Below are positions 10,874-24,500 of a stretch of DNA of 64,000 nt, piece by piece. How positions within the stretch are numbered: the first letter of the stretch is position 1; each line of letters begins with the position of its first letter. This DNA comes from Quillaja saponaria (taxonomy: Eukaryota; Streptophyta; Magnoliopsida; Fabales; Quillajaceae): the NCBI GenBank assembly GCA_029379385.1, contig CM055611.1, positions 14,578,062 to 14,642,061 on the forward strand. Direction: 5' to 3'. The notes under the pieces were generated by a model that did not search any database, was not told the DNA's origin, and saw nothing but the letters and a program-made list of their open reading frames with translations. Both the position numbers and the translations under genes were made by a program.

Positions 10874-12189
10874 ATGCGAAGAAGTGATCGTGTTGCTAGC
10901 CAAGAGGAGCAGCAGGAGGCTGGCTCTGATAAAGGATCTATAGGTCCCCAGGCACCCGTGGATAGAGGCAGAGGTTGACGGGGATGCAGTAGGGGCAGAT
11001 GCCGAGGCAGGGCTGCTGAACCAGTTCAAGCGACAGCTGCTAGTCCTAAATTGGAGCTACTGATGCAGGGTTTAGACCGCATTCAAAGGACTGTAGGTGA
11101 CTTAGTTAGGATTTTGGCCCAACAGCAACAGGCTATGCAACAGCCACTAGTAGCTTTCCTTATTCAGCCTCAGCAAAAGGCAAACCCCCCAGCTCCAGTT
11201 CAACAGGATCGGGGGTATTTGTAACACTACATAACTTTAGAAAGATGCAACCGCCAATATTTTTGGGGGTTGACCTAGCTCAGGATCCATATGGTTTTTT
11301 AGAGGAATTAAATAGATTGTATGTAGGTTTGGGATGTGATCCTGTTCGTGCAATCGAGTTGGTTAGCTATCAATTATATGATATGGCTTATGATTGGTAT
11401 AAGATATGGGTACAACGATAAACTAAGACTACTCCACTAGCCTGGCCAGAGTTTAATAGAGCTTTTATGGACCTCTTTTTACCTAAGAGTGTGTGAAACA
11501 AGCATGCTCAGGATTTTGAGCGACTAGTTCAGATTGAGGGTATGTAAGTGGTAGAGTACGAGACTCGATTTACTCGACTACCTCATTTTGTCCCGCATTT
11601 GATAGCTACGAAGTATATGAGAAAAGAGATTTGTGCATGGTTTGATGCGCATTCGGACACTAAAACTTATACTCAGGTTGTTGATTCCGCCTACCAACTT
11701 GAGACTAGGGTGGTGGAGAGATAGGCAGAACATGAAAGTCATAAGAAGGCAAGGCAAGAAGGCCCGTCGACCTCTAGAGCTGGCAGTTCACGTAGGCCTG
11801 GGGGTGAATCTATCTCTGGGAAGGGTTCATTCAGAAGAAGTTCTCAGCTGGGTAGAAGTCAGATGAGGCGGGGTTCAGGAGTTCAGTCCCAAGAAGCACC
11901 ATATAATGGGTCCCGATCATATGAGTTTCCTGTATGTTCTACTTATGGTAATAGGCATATGGGACAATGTAGATTGGGGATAGATGCGTGTTTTAAATGC
12001 AAAGCAATGGATCATCGTATCCGAGACTATCCTTTGTTGAGAAGTCAGTCTATTTCAACTAGAACCTCTTTATCAGTTCAGGGGAGACCTCAATTACCTG
12101 CAACACCCACGAGGCCTCTGGGAGTGCGTGGTGGTTTCTCTAAGGGTTCTTCATCAGTAGGTAGAGGTCAGGCCGAGTTTATGCTTTGA
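10874..12189 (+). pseudogene. Gypsy gag, degenerate
   Basis: It starts at the ATG at 10874 (MRRSDRVASQEEQQEAGSDK), followed by an Arg/Gly-rich stretch and a Gln-rich stretch. A retrotransposon gag core follows around 11240-11720, with words such as FLEELNRLYVGLGCD and WPEFNRAFMDLFLP. The frame is broken by several stops, for example in 'gaggttgacgg' near 10977 and in 'acgataaact' near 11419. Near 11930-12045 a degenerate zinc knuckle is seen (CFKCKAMDHRIRDY, last Cys replaced). Gag would package element RNA in cytoplasmic particles. This copy cannot do so without readthrough. Confidence 0.8.
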
Positions 12190-12460
12190 CGACTCAAGAT
12201 GCACAGGCTTCTAATGCGGTGGTATCACGTAATTTGTCTATTTGTTCAATTAGTGCTAAAGTACTGTTTGATCCAGGAGCTACTCATTCTTTCATTTCGC
12301 CATATTATGCGTCTCCTGTGGGAAGAGTCGCAGAGCTTCTTGAGATCCTTCTAGTAGTCTTAACTCTGTTAGGGAAAACTATCTTAGCAGACAGGCATAT
12401 ATCTTCATGTGAAGTTCTTGTGGGGGATGATAATTATCTGGTATAGTTAATCATACTGAA
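12190..12460 (+). pseudogene. Gypsy aspartic protease remnant
   Basis: The catalytic-type motif VLFDPGATHSFIS is visible near 12265-12300, where gypsy elements have a D(S/P)GA/S-T-H-S-F motif. The junction with gag is shifted by one base near 12180, and a stop closes the frame at 12444-12446. Protease would cut the gag-pol precursor. Confidence 0.75.
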
Positions 12461-12699
12461 TATGCTATAGTATGATGTGATTCTAGGCATGGATTAGTTG
12501 TCTAATCATCATGCTCTGGTAGACTATCGCGACAAGAGTGTTGAGTTCAGTATTCCTGCCAAGTCGACTGTTATTGTTCAAAGGGATCAGAGTGAAGTTC
12601 CTTACAATTTAATTTCAGCCATTTAGGCGAGACGGCTTATCAGGAAGAAGCATCAAGCCTATCTAGCTTTTGTCAAGGATACTCAGTTAGAGTGTCCTC

Positions 12700-14010
12700 C
12701 TTTAAAGCGTATTCTAGTGGTAAGGGAATTTTTTGACATTTTTCGAGAAGAGCTTCCTAATTTTCCTCCCGATTGGGAGATTGAGTTTGGCATTGAGTTA
12801 TTACTCGGTACTCAACCAATTTCTATTTCTCCCTATATAATGGCTCTTAGTAAGCTAAGGGAACTTAAAGTGCAATTACAAGATTTGCTGTATAAGGATT
12901 CATTCGTCCCAGTTCATCTCCTTGGGGTGCTTCTGTTTTGTTTGTTAAAAAGAAGGATAGTTCATTTAGACTGTGTATCGATTACCAGCATTTGAATAAG
13001 GTTACAGTTAAAAATAAGTATCCTCTCTCCAAGATTGATAATTTATTTGATCAGTTGCAGGGGACTCATTGCTTTTCTAAGATTGATCTTCTTTCAGGGT
13101 ATCATCAGCTTCGAATTAAGAAAGAAGGTATTTCAAAGACTGCTTTTCACACTTGGTATGGACACTATGAATTTTTGGTTATGTCTTTCGGGCTTACAAA
13201 CACTTAAACAACGTTAATGGATCTGATGAATCGGGTGTTTAAGCCTTTCTTAGATCAGTTCGTCATTGTTTTCATTGATGACATTCTAGTATATTCTCAA
13301 AGTGAGGAAGAACATGAGCAGTATCTTCGTATTGTATTGCAAACACTTAGAGAAAATCATCTTTATGCTAAATTCTCTAAATGTGAATTTTGGTTAAATC
13401 AGGTGACTTTTCTCGAACATTTGATTTCTAAGGAAGGAATTTGTGGAGGCCCTAGTAAGATAGAAGCAGTTCAGAATTGGCCTCAACCAATAAATGTTTC
13501 TAAAATTCGAAGTTTTCTGGGCTTAGCTGGGTACTACAGGAGATTCGCGAAGAATTTCTCTCGTATCACTGCTCTTTTGACTCGACTAACTCAGAAAGGA
13601 GTTAAGTTTTCATGGTCCGAGACTTGTGAAGAAAGCTTTCAAAAATTAAAAACTTGTTTGATTTTAGCTCTTATTCTTGCACTTCTAATAAGAATAAGTA
13701 TACTATGTTTTGTGATGCTTCTCGTATTAGACTTGGTTGTGTTTTGATGCATGATGGAAGAGTTGTAGTACATGCTTCCAGACAACTGAAAAAGCATTAG
13801 ATGAACTACCCTACTCATTAACTTGAGATGACAGTAGTAATTTTTGAGTTAAATACATGAATCACAAAAGTCTTAAATACATTTTCGATCAGAAAGAGCT
13901 AAATCAGAGGTAGTGTAGATGGATTGAGCTACTGGAGGATTATGACTGTTCGATTTCTTATCATTCAGGTAAAATAAATGTGGTTGCTGATGCTTTGAGC
14001 AAGAAGTCTA
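12700..14010 (+). pseudogene. Gypsy reverse transcriptase and RNase H remnant
   Basis: RT motifs appear in order: FREELPNFPP near 12735, [20 protein letters not shown] near 12938, [13 protein letters not shown] near 13082, then the polymerase box [10 protein letters not shown] at 13271-13300 and [11 protein letters not shown] near 13514. The two Asp of the box are intact. Frames change near 12940 and a TAA occurs at 13205-13207. RNase H follows, with MFCDASR near 13704 and DALSKKS near 13990, and more stops. The product would copy element RNA into DNA; this copy is inactive. Confidence 0.85.
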
Positions 14011-14269
14011 TTGGTAGTTTATCTCATTTGTTAGTTATGCATAGCCGAGTAGTCAAGGATTTACAATAATGTATGGCTGAGGGAGTTAGATTTAAGGTGT
14101 CTCCTCAGGGGATATTACTACCTCATATTCAAGTAAGGTCCACTTTTGTTGAAGCTATAAAAGCATAGTGATTTGATCTAGAGGTGATTGCTGAGAAAAC
14201 TAAATGTGATCAAGGTGTTGTTAGTGACTTCAGGATAGATCCTGAAGGAGTATTAAGGTAAGGTGATTG

Positions 14270-15135
14270 GACTGTAGTGCCACAAGATTTGGAGTTGAGA
14301 AGGAAGATTCTTAGAGCAGCTCATTGTTCATCATATATTATGCATCCTGGTTCTTTTAAAATATATCAGGATTTAAGAAAATTTTACTGGTGGAAGGGTA
14401 TGAAGAAAAATGTTGTTGATTTTGTTTCTTAGTGTCTGGTGTATCAACAGGTCAAAGCTGAACATTAGAGGCCAGCAGGGGTGTTACAAAAACTGGATGT
14501 TCAGGAGTTGAAGTAGGAAAAAGTTACTATGGACTTTGTATCGGGACTTCCTAAAACTTTTAGGGGTTTTGATTCCATTTAGGTGATTGTTGATCGTTTG
14601 ACGAAGTGCGCACATTTTCTTCTAGTGAAGACTACTTACTCAGCACGTCAGTATGTGAAACTTTATTTGGAGAGATTATTTCATTACATAGGGTACCAGT
14701 CTTTATTATTTCTGATCCGGGTGCTTAATTCACTGCTGCGTTCTGAAAATCTTTCTAAGAGTCTCTTAGTACTCAGTTATTGTTTAGTATTACTTTTCAT
14801 TCTCAAACTTATGGGCAATCTAAAAGAACCATACAAACTTTGAAGGATATGTTGCGAGCCTGTGTGATAGATTTTGAAGGTAGGTAGGATCAACATCTTC
14901 CATTAATAGAGTTTGCTTATAATAATAGCTATATAGTAGCATTCAGATGGTACCATTAGAAACATTATATGGTAGAAAATGTTGATCTCCAATTGGATGG
15001 TTTGAGACAGGCGAGTATCAATTGTTGGGGCTAGAACTAATTCAGGATGCTGTAGAGAAAGTTCAGGTGATTTGTGATAGATTACGGACAGCTCAGAGTC
15101 GACAAAAGTCATATGCTGATAACGGAATGAGGCAA
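14270..15135 (+). pseudogene. Gypsy integrase remnant, C-terminally truncated
   Basis: The zinc-binding region is suggested by 'HPGSFKIYQDLRKFYWWKGM' at 14343-14402. The core start is recognised from VTMDFVSGLPKTFRGFDS near 14525 and VDRLTKCAHFL near 14590. The end reads DRLRTAQSRQKSYAD at about 15077-15120 and then runs into LTR sequence at 15136. Stops and frameshifts are frequent. The normal C-terminal part, where chromoviruses carry a chromodomain, is absent. Confidence 0.75.
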
Positions 15136-18100
15136 TTAGTTGGTGAGTTGCTTGGTTCTTTTCTTTTTGTAGGCGGTTAAGTGAAGTTAAGTTAAGAGGT
15201 TTGAGAGCTGAAAGTCAATTCAATCAAGGGCAATAGTAGTTGAGGAATTTATCTCTTTTCTGACTTGCTAGTACTCGTCCCTGCCTTTTCCTTGCAGCTA
15301 TGTGTGATTTGGGGTTTGGGAACCAAACAGGTGGTAGTTGTACTGGGATTTCAGCAACTGATTGAAGGAGCAAAACAGGATCCTGCTCAGTTGGAGATCT
15401 TTCCCCTACTCCACTGTAGCTCCTTTTTCTTGTAACTCAGCTGCATATTTTAGTTTTAGCTACCTGTTTCATGTTGTTGTGTGTGCTGCTACGAGGAGAA
15501 GGAAGCTAAGAAAGAGTTGATTTCAACCATAAGGAGAGTGGGTACTAGCAATTGAGTTATACCTTGTTTTCGATCCCTTGTGGCTGAAGTGATTGAAGGT
15601 ATATTGTCACACCCCTCACGGATGCATGATTGGCCGGAGGGTTGGATAACCAAACCTCCATAACCCTGAATTCATAACAAAGTCACAATCATGACTCTTG
15701 ACCCAACTAAAGAATAAAAGTAACTTTTATAGAAGAATTACTGTAAAAGTTTGTTTTTTCTAAAACAAATAGCAACTTATTGAAAATTTATAAAACATGA
15801 TGCAAAATACAACATCTATGTTCCTAATTCCACACAACAACACAAGTACAAATATCTAGACTACTACATCATACAAAATTAGACATTCCACTACTCTAGT
15901 GTGACTGCAAGTCTGAGATCCTGCAATTACCTTATTGTACTCAATTGTCGAGTCACCTGTTCGACAACGCCATATACATAACTCATGTTACTAAAAAAAA
16001 TTTCACAAGAGAAGGGTGAGTCCTAAGGACTCTGAGAGTGAAAAATCGTACCCATAGAGTACTAGCATCACACCACACACAAATGTACAACATACATAGT
16101 AACATTGTTCATATCGTAACTCACGTTGCACGTATATATTGTATTCATCATAGAGTCACAATTTTTATCATCCACACTATCATAAACTAATCAAAGAAAT
16201 AATATTGAGCAAAGCAACCAAAGGGCCAACGAGTGACCCAGCCCCGGACAACATCATCACCCCCTACTCGGCATTTACGTACCCGCACAACAAATTGATC
16301 TCCGTACACAATCCATCCCATCGGGTCTGAGCAATCAATTTAAAAAAAAAAAAATTATTAGAATCAAAATTTTCTTATGATTTTTAAATCAGAACATCTT
16401 AGGTGCACTTGGATCTTAATTTCAGAGATTAAAAAAAATCATTTCTTAGAAAAACTTCTATGTGTTAGCCCTTATCAACCACAAACAATGTCAAACAAAG
16501 CAACCCATACCAAACAAACATAATTCAAATAATTTACTAAAATACTCTACTTGCTTACTTACCATATATCACATATATTTAAATAAACATATAATTACAC
16601 AAACTAATCTAGTCCTAAAGGTAGCAATTAACCACTCACCTATAATTGATTTCACTTGTCACTCACACTTCCGTCCCCGCGTCTCATCAAGTCCACATTA
16701 GAATCCATAATTGAAATTCATAATTCCAAATAATGCTTAGCTCATAAACGTTATTGTTATACTCTTATACTTACTAAACTTATATCTCAACTTATATAGG
16801 TTTATTTATGTAAGTTTTCCTTTAAGCTATTACATGTCAATTATTATGGATTAGACTTTAGGTGATAAGGTTAATAATGAAGAGGCATTTTAAATATCTT
16901 GACAAAGCATATAGTAGGAGGAATCATTAGAAAAGAATAGAAAGCATTTAGTGATTTAAAAATGTTAAAACTGTCCAAACTTGAGGTTTGGACTAGTATC
17001 CACTTTAACAGTCATATCTTTCTCCAGAAAACTCCGAATCCAATTTTGTAAAATTTATAAAATACTAGACACATGTAGCTTTATTATGGTATATCATTTT
17101 TAATTTTTAGATTTGTATATCAATACATTTTATTGTTTGAAATTGCATCAAATTATGCAACACGCAAGTTTTAGACAGCTCTGATCTTACCTTAGTCAAT
17201 TGAACATAATCTTCTCTAGGAAAAACTAAATCCAATTCCATTTGTTGGGTTTATTAATAGACAAGCATATCTATCTTTATTACTAATAAACTTATCCTAA
17301 AATCAGTATTGAACCCACTCAATTTTTTACATGAACCAATAAAAGGGCATTAAAAATCCTGTATGAATTAGCTGAAGTCTAACATCTCTAACTCATAGTA
17401 TACCTAGAACCAAGATATGAAATTTTGCTGACAATATCTCAAGACCATAAGCTAAATTTTAATATTTGAACTCTTAATTTAATTATGCTCCGAAGACACT
17501 CAAAATACTAAATTTCTTTCAGCCATGAAATCTGCCCCTGCATCCATTTTATAACCCCTTTTACCCTCATTCTCTTATAACTATTTTCATTTGGGCATTT
17601 TAACAACCACCTTAAGGGCATAATTAATTTCAACTCATGTATATGTATATCTATATATATACATATACCTTGATAATCAATACAAACCCTCACCTATACA
17701 TTACACATATTTTAAACATTAACTCTAAAATTGATTTAGCTATTTGAAAGATTGAACTATGAAAATTCAACACCCATTCACTCTAAAACCTCCATGTTAA
17801 TCACTTCCAAGCTTCCATTCTTACACTTTTATTCTTACCAATTCCAACCCTTCATCTAAATATCAGCAACTAAGGAGGAAAAATGAATTACATGAAGGCA
17901 AGAAAGTTACCAACCCACGGTTAGCCTAGAAGATTGAGGTGGTTGTTGGTGGAGTTGTGGCTGGAGCTGCTGCCCCCCTTTTTTTTGTCATTACTGGACC
18001 GCCACACTAAGGAGAATACAATAGCCTGCCCTCGCAATTGAACCTCCAACACACCCACACCCACAACTACACAGCTGGAGCCACACACTGGCTAGGCAAG

Positions 18101-20430
18101 GAAAAACATGAGAAGAAAAATAGAACTGCAACTTACCCAACAAAACAACATTATCGGCTAGAAAGAAGGATTCCAAGTTGTGATGAAGAGAAAGGGAAAG
18201 TTGGCCGGCTACAAGAAAATAAAGAATAACCACCATACAACATCATCAAAAGGTGGAATTCTTGGCTAGCACAAGAGAAAAGAAAGCTCTAGAATACAAG
18301 GGAAGGTCGGCCAAAAATAAAAAGGAAGAAGGAGAAAAAAAATAAAAAAAATTAAAGTCCCTATAAAAAATGGATGGTGAATATTTATTCTTTAATTTGT
18401 ATATATATATTTATCTGTATAAATGTTTATTTTATTCCTACGTGTATTTTATTATTTTTTTAAAAAAATTACACACTATAAGATCAAGCTTTGAATCGAA
18501 TAAGTTTTGTCTTAATTGTGTATATAATTTATTTAGATACATTTATTTACTCTAATTCACATTATTTATTAATTTACTCCCTTCTATGCTCATGTTATTT
18601 ACCACCATTGCTCAAGTACACATAGATACTTATTTATTATTATAATTTGTTTCTTTTTTACATTACCTAAATATTGACATTATTAACTCAAATATTCCTA
18701 ACGTCGCACTATCGGGTTATAACATATATCTTCACCTTTGAGATGTAGCCGTGTGGGTTGAAAGGTAGCCAAGTGTTGGTGTAGGAAGTTAGGAAATCAC
18801 TTGTTGCTACATATACATATATTATATGTTCATTGGTTAGTGAATTAATTTAAGAATTAATTGAAGTAAATGAAAGGAGGATTATGTGAATTAGATATAA
18901 TAGTAAAATCTAATTGTATTCCTGGAAGAAAAGTTTAAATTAAATGTTTAGTTCATTTGAAATAATTTGTGTAAATTGAATTTTGGTAGCACATTAGTTA
19001 ACTTGGAAATAGTCATGCATGTAAATATTAATTGACGTACATAAGTTAAGGTGAAGTATGTGTTAGTTGTTGGTAAATTATTTTAAAGGACTTAAGTATC
19101 AATATTTGTATAATAATTTATCTATTTATATTTCATTATTTATATACTAAATTAAAAATATGGAAGTTAAATGAATTAACGTCAAACTATAAAATTAGAA
19201 TTTTAAATGACGAAATTAAATAATTTTACATTAAAATAGTAAATAGAGTGTTTGTAAAGAGATTAGCTTTTAAGAAAATGTTTATATATATATATAATAT
19301 GATAATTTTTTTATAGAAGTAATTACATAATGATCACTCGAAATAATATATAAATTTATGATTTTCAGCTCTATAGCATGTCGAGGATATTCCGACACCA
19401 TTGCAAGCTAGACGAATTGACAAATCTCATCATTGAGCCTAGTGAGTGAATTATGTGTTTTATGGTTACCAGATTATTGTGTGCAATTATATGTATATTT
19501 GAATTGATGCGTTATAATGAGAAATGAGCAAATAAGTTATTTCAGTGATTTATTTGAATTGTATGTGCTTAATACTGAGTGTGGTTGATAATGGCAAACA
19601 AAATGAAAATTTATATGAAAGGATTTTTATTTCGAGATTAAAAATCCAAGTGCACCTAAGATATTTAATTTTGACATTTGATATGAGTTATTTTGATTCC
19701 GACAATTATTTTAAAAACAAATAGAGTGCTTAACCCTGGTGGGATGGATTTGTGCATAGAGAATTAATTGTTGTACGGCCACATAAATTACCGGTTTGGG
19801 GGGGAGGGGGAGATAATGTTGTGCGAGTCTAAGTTACTTGTTGGCCTTTTGGTTGTTGAATTGTTTGTTTGGTTGTATGATGTGTTTGATATGTTAAAAC
19901 TGTGAACTAAGTAATTTGTGATCGTATAATAATGATAATCACGTACATACATAAGTAAATTTAAATACGAGGTTAAACTATGATATATGTGTTATGTGCT
20001 GCTGGTACCCTTAAGGTACATGATTTGTTCACTGTGTCCTGGTAACTTATTCTTTCCGTTGTGATTTTTTTTTTTTTTTTAGTTTCTAAGAAAATACTGT
20101 TAGTCGTGAACGAATTGTTTTTCATGTTTTGTTAGGGTAGAGCTCTTCTATATATTTTGACACTATGAGTTACTGTCAATTTTATAAACAGGTTGTTATA
20201 TGTATTACGGCATGTTTCATCGTACAAGGAACCACTACTGATATTTCCAGTGATCATTTAATGTTTAACAGCTGAGTTCGAATTTCATTTTTTTTGAATC
20301 AATAATAGTTTAATTGTCCTACTTGTATTGTGTTAAAGAGTCGTGGATATACAATATTTGAGTCTCCAGGGTTATGGAGGTATGATTACTCATTCCTCCG
20401 ACCAGTCATACTCCTATTGGGGGTGTGACA
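15136..20430 (+). repeat. 3' LTR of the gypsy element, interrupted
   Basis: Two pieces, 15136-15604 and 18725-20430, are collinear with the 5' LTR. They are separated by a 3.1 kb solo LTR. The end gggggtgtgaca matches the 5' LTR end. Relative to the 5' LTR, about 120 bp around 20115 are missing. Confidence 0.85.
15605..18724 (-). mobile_element. Nested solo LTR, gypsy type, minus orientation
   Basis: On the minus strand it begins tgttataacccgatagtg and ends gaggggtgtgaca, the usual TG...CA ends. It is flanked by the 5-bp duplication tatat (15600-15604 and 18725-18729). The 5' LTR of the host element has the unoccupied site. No gag or pol is present, so it is a solo LTR produced by recombination. 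Its inner part (16860-17250) matches 46040-46440 of the solo LTR at 44249 in inverse orientation, so both belong to one family. Small reading frames inside it are not genes. Confidence 0.92.
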
Positions 20431-21103
20431 ATCTAGTTATTCTACTAATTAAATATCTAAGATGAATATTAAAGAGCAACTAATATGATATTTTATTTTC
20501 TTTTGTCTTTTTATTTATATTAATACTTATTATGAGAAAAAAAAACTTACGTGAAAAATTAAAATTGCTTATATATTCATAGAATTTTGTTTCGTGCTAA
20601 ATGATGTCAGAAAAATATAGAAAAATAAAAAAAAAATTTAGAGAAAAAAATAGTCATGTCATTGATGTTATCCAATGTGTATTTTTTTTATTATTATTAT
20701 TATTATAAAATAATCAAGTTAAGGTAAAAAAAAGTAATAAAGAAAATGATGCAATTTGATTATCATCAATAATGAATTTTGAAAAATAACTAGGAAAATA
20801 CTAAAAAACAAAAAATATATATAGAAGAAATAAAATAAAAATATTATGACGTGTAAAAAAATTAATATGTCAACATTTCCAGGTGAGTATACTAACAAGT
20901 TTTTTGTGAAGTTCCTCAAACGCTAAAAAAGAAAAAGAAATGTGAGTGTCACAAACAATACAAAAAGAATGTGGAGAATGAAATCTAAGTTGAGATACTT
21001 AAACAATAGTTAAGTAGATAATTTTTAGATCAATAAATTTATTATGCATTTTATTTTAATTTACTAAAAAAAAATAGTTATATGCAAGTTAGAAGTTAAA
21101 ATT
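20431..21103. other. AT-rich spacer
   Basis: This stretch lies between the end of the gypsy element and the start of block A. It holds A-runs, a short (tta)n tract near 20688-20705 and no recognisable gene or element end. Confidence 0.45.
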
Positions 21104-21555
21104 AAGTAACAAAAATTTCAGGTGGGGCCTCAATTGTCGTATCGGTCAAATTCGAATTCATCCCTAGTTTTATAAGAATTATCAGTCAATTTATATGACT
21201 TTTGCCATTGTTTGAGTAAGTTACGTAAAAACTATGCTTAAATATTATTACAATCTACATATGTGCGAGGTCCTTACAAAAAGTTTATCTAAGCCTTCAA
21301 ATGTTTAAGTATTTTTCCTATACTAGAGTCCATTTATAAATTGAATTTATCATTGAACAATGAAAAAAAAAAAAAAATACAAGACATTTATTGTTGACTC
21401 AATAAACAATATTAAGTTGACAGAAATATATTTGAAATTAATTAAGCAAGAAGGCGAGAGTAAATGCTGGTGACTCTATTTATTTTTTAGATAAAATATT
21501 AATTAAGAATAAAATTGTAACTTAAGGTGGCACCCACAGCTACCACGTCATAAAA

Positions 21556-24500
21556 TTTATAACCAATATTATAAAGTTTAGTTTTAAACACAATGTGTAA
21601 ATTTTTATTATAAAATAAATAATAATGTAATTGAACATGATATAAACTGATATCTCTAATATACATTTTGGAGTGTTCGTATATACTTTAGAACACTTGT
21701 ATGTAACTCGTTGTAATTTTCTCTACTTCATGGGTTGATATTAAACTTAAAATTTAATTGTATAAACTTTATTGGTAAATAAAATAAATATTTAACTAAA
21801 ACAAAAGATAGGAGATATTATGATAAATATATATAGCCACATATATCTAAGAATAAATTACAGCTACAAACTTTAACTTTTGACTTTTGACTTAAAGTTT
21901 GTGTTTTCCTTTTCTTTTTCTTTTCCTCCTCTCACCTTGGCCGAATATCTACTCTAGGAGTGTTCCACCGCCTTTGTTTCCTTTAATTTTCTTGGCTTCT
22001 TGAATCTTCTACTTTGTGCCTTGTTTTTCATTTTTTTAGTTTGCCGTGAGAAGTTCTGTTGCAACCAGTCATTTTCCTTTTTTCTTTTGGCCGCCAAGTT
22101 GCCTTGCTCCAGCTCTGTTTTCAACTTAAACAACAGAAGGTTCGTGGGTTTCTCTGGCCTTGCTCTTTGGGTTGTTTCGATGCTCCTATTGTATTAGATT
22201 CGTCTTTTTGTTATTTGGTTTAATATGTTTTTGATGTGAGGTCTCTAGTCTTTGATCATAAGCATCATAGTATGTGGCTGCTTTGATTTTAAGATAATTT
22301 GACATTTTGACATCTACAAGCATATGATGAATATAGTCTAGAATTTAGATCTAGAAACACTTGTTCAATGACCAATTTATGGATTATTCTGTTAATGCCA
22401 ACCAAGGCATTTTCAGTTTACCTATTTACATTGCAAAATGATACTTAGGAGCTAAATTAATCTGTTAATGTCAAGGCTTTTTCTTTTTTCCTATTTAAAC
22501 TATAAATAATACTTAGAAACTGAAGTAATTAGTGTATGTTTATCAGGCAAATATTAACCATGCATGTGCGTGATTTGCCTTGGACTTCTACATGAAATGA
22601 AGTAATGTAATTTTAATTAATTTGACATGGAAGTTATCTGGGAAGTCGTCCCTGATTATAAGCGACCAGCCTCTTTTTAGGACTTGAATCTTCTTTGATG
22701 CTCCACTTGCTAGTTTAAGCACTACATAAATTAATGACTAGTTGGTCTTGTAAATGGAAAAAAAATTAATAATAATAAATAAATAAATAACCAATAATAC
22801 TGATCACATTTTGTTTTCATTTGTTGTCATGCTTGCCAATTAAAAAAAAAAAAATATTGGAAGGGAAATTGAATAATGGAGTGGTGTTTATGGTAATCAT
22901 AAGTTGGTAGTATGCTATTGGAGGATTGGGTGTTAGTTTGTTGTTAAACCTTTATAAACCAAGCTTGTAGTAACTCTTGAATGATTAATTTAACCTTAAA
23001 GTTAATATTGGAATTATAGGTAAAGTGAATTCTAGGAATTAGATTAGTTTTATTGATAGAAATATATATACAAGAAATAAAATTAGTTATCTTTAAGGTG
23101 TTTGTGGAAAAGTTTTAAATAAATTAATTGTAATTTAATGATTAGATTTTGAAGGGAACTTAGTAAGTTGAAGTCTCGAAGATTAGGCATGATTTGAATT
23201 TAAATAAAAGTCTATGAACAAAGAGTTAAGTGCTATTGATCAAGTGGTTACGGAAAAAGAAAGGAAAAATCTTGCAACTTGGTTGGATTGAAATTAGAAT
23301 TAATTCAAACTCTTTCTTGATTTTATTGATTTTATTGATTTCAAACGATTAATTTAGCATTAGACTATGAGTAATTTTGAATTAAGGAATTAGTGTTGAT
23401 TTTCTTAGTAGGTACATCTCTATATACATACATGAAACGGAATTTAAATTGCATTCAAGAAGTTTGAAAAAATGTTTAAAAGAAACTAATTTTTATTTAT
23501 GTATATGTGATCATCGACGTAAGGTTTTAATAGTTAAATAAGTAACTAGAAGACCATGACTATGAAATTATAAACTAAGTAGTTCTTGGAAATATGCTTT
23601 CTATCCTGGAACATATTATGAAACGACGAGAGACACGGACTCTAGAAGGAATGATGAGAGGGATCTATATCACTGTGAGTGGTTAATTGTTGCCTTTAAG
23701 GGCTGGATTATTATGTGTAATTGTATGTATATTTAAATAAATGTTCAAGTGCAATGTTTTGGTGGCCAGACAATTATGTGAAATGATTTATGTGAATTTA
23801 ATTATTTGAATTATGTTTGTTTGATAATGATTGTGGTTGATAAGGGCCAACAAAGCGAGATTTTTCTGAGAAATGATTTTCATTTTCGAAATTGAAATCC
23901 AGGTGCACCTAAGATGTTCTAATTTTATATATTATGATCCTGATAAGTGTTTTAAAAATTTGAGTGCTCAACCTCGATGAGATGAATTATATATTGAGAT
24001 TTATCAGTTGTGCGAGCACGTAAATGCTCGATAGGGAGTGATACTGTTATGCGGGGTTGAGTTACTCTGTTGGCCATTTGTTTGCTTTGTATGTTTTCAT
24101 TGCCTTGATTGTTTTAGATGGATTATATAGTGTACAAGTTGAAATGTGTTAGCTAAGTTTTATATTTCTGTATTTGTATATGTGTAATCTTAGTAGTTTT
24201 GAAATATATGACATGTTAATATTAATCGAGAATATATTTTATACATGCGTTGTGTGATGCTAGTACCTTTTGGATACAATTTTTCACTCACGAAGTTCGT
24301 AAGACTCATCCATCTTCTGTGGTTATTTTTTTTAGTAACAGGATTGCGAGGATGACGATTACCGATAATAGACTTTGCCGAGTGTTTGGCAGCAAGGTAA
24401 TTTTTTAGAATCTCAATGTTGAAGTCAAAGGATAAAAATTTGTAGTCACCTTAAAGTTGTGGGATTCTTGGTCTTATGTGGAGTAATAGTCTAGTTAATT

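Larger units (their letters stand above)
8461..20430 (+). mobile_element. Decayed Ty3/gypsy retrotransposon, Tekay-like
   Basis: Two direct LTRs (8461-10667 and 15136-20430) flank a primer site similar to plant initiator-Met tRNA and gag-protease-RT-RNase H-integrase in gypsy order. All coding parts carry stops and frameshifts. Integrase ends directly in LTR sequence, so the integrase C-terminus, any chromodomain, the polypurine tract and probably the LTR start have been deleted. LTR-LTR divergence is visible, with several indels, and points to an old insertion. A related solo LTR is nested in the 3' LTR. The Tekay assignment rests on the large LTR, the Met primer site and the RT/protease motifs, and is an inference. 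I could not find a convincing 5-bp target duplication. Confidence 0.85.

Noticed and set aside
12717..13747. Functional reverse transcriptase
   Set aside because: The catalytic box is intact, but the frame changes several times and has stops. It is part of a decayed gypsy element.
22000..22197. Reading frame with a hydrophobic start resembling a signal peptide
   Set aside because: It lies inside the solo LTR at 21556-24841. The matching part of sister LTRs has similar T-rich leader sequence without a conserved frame.
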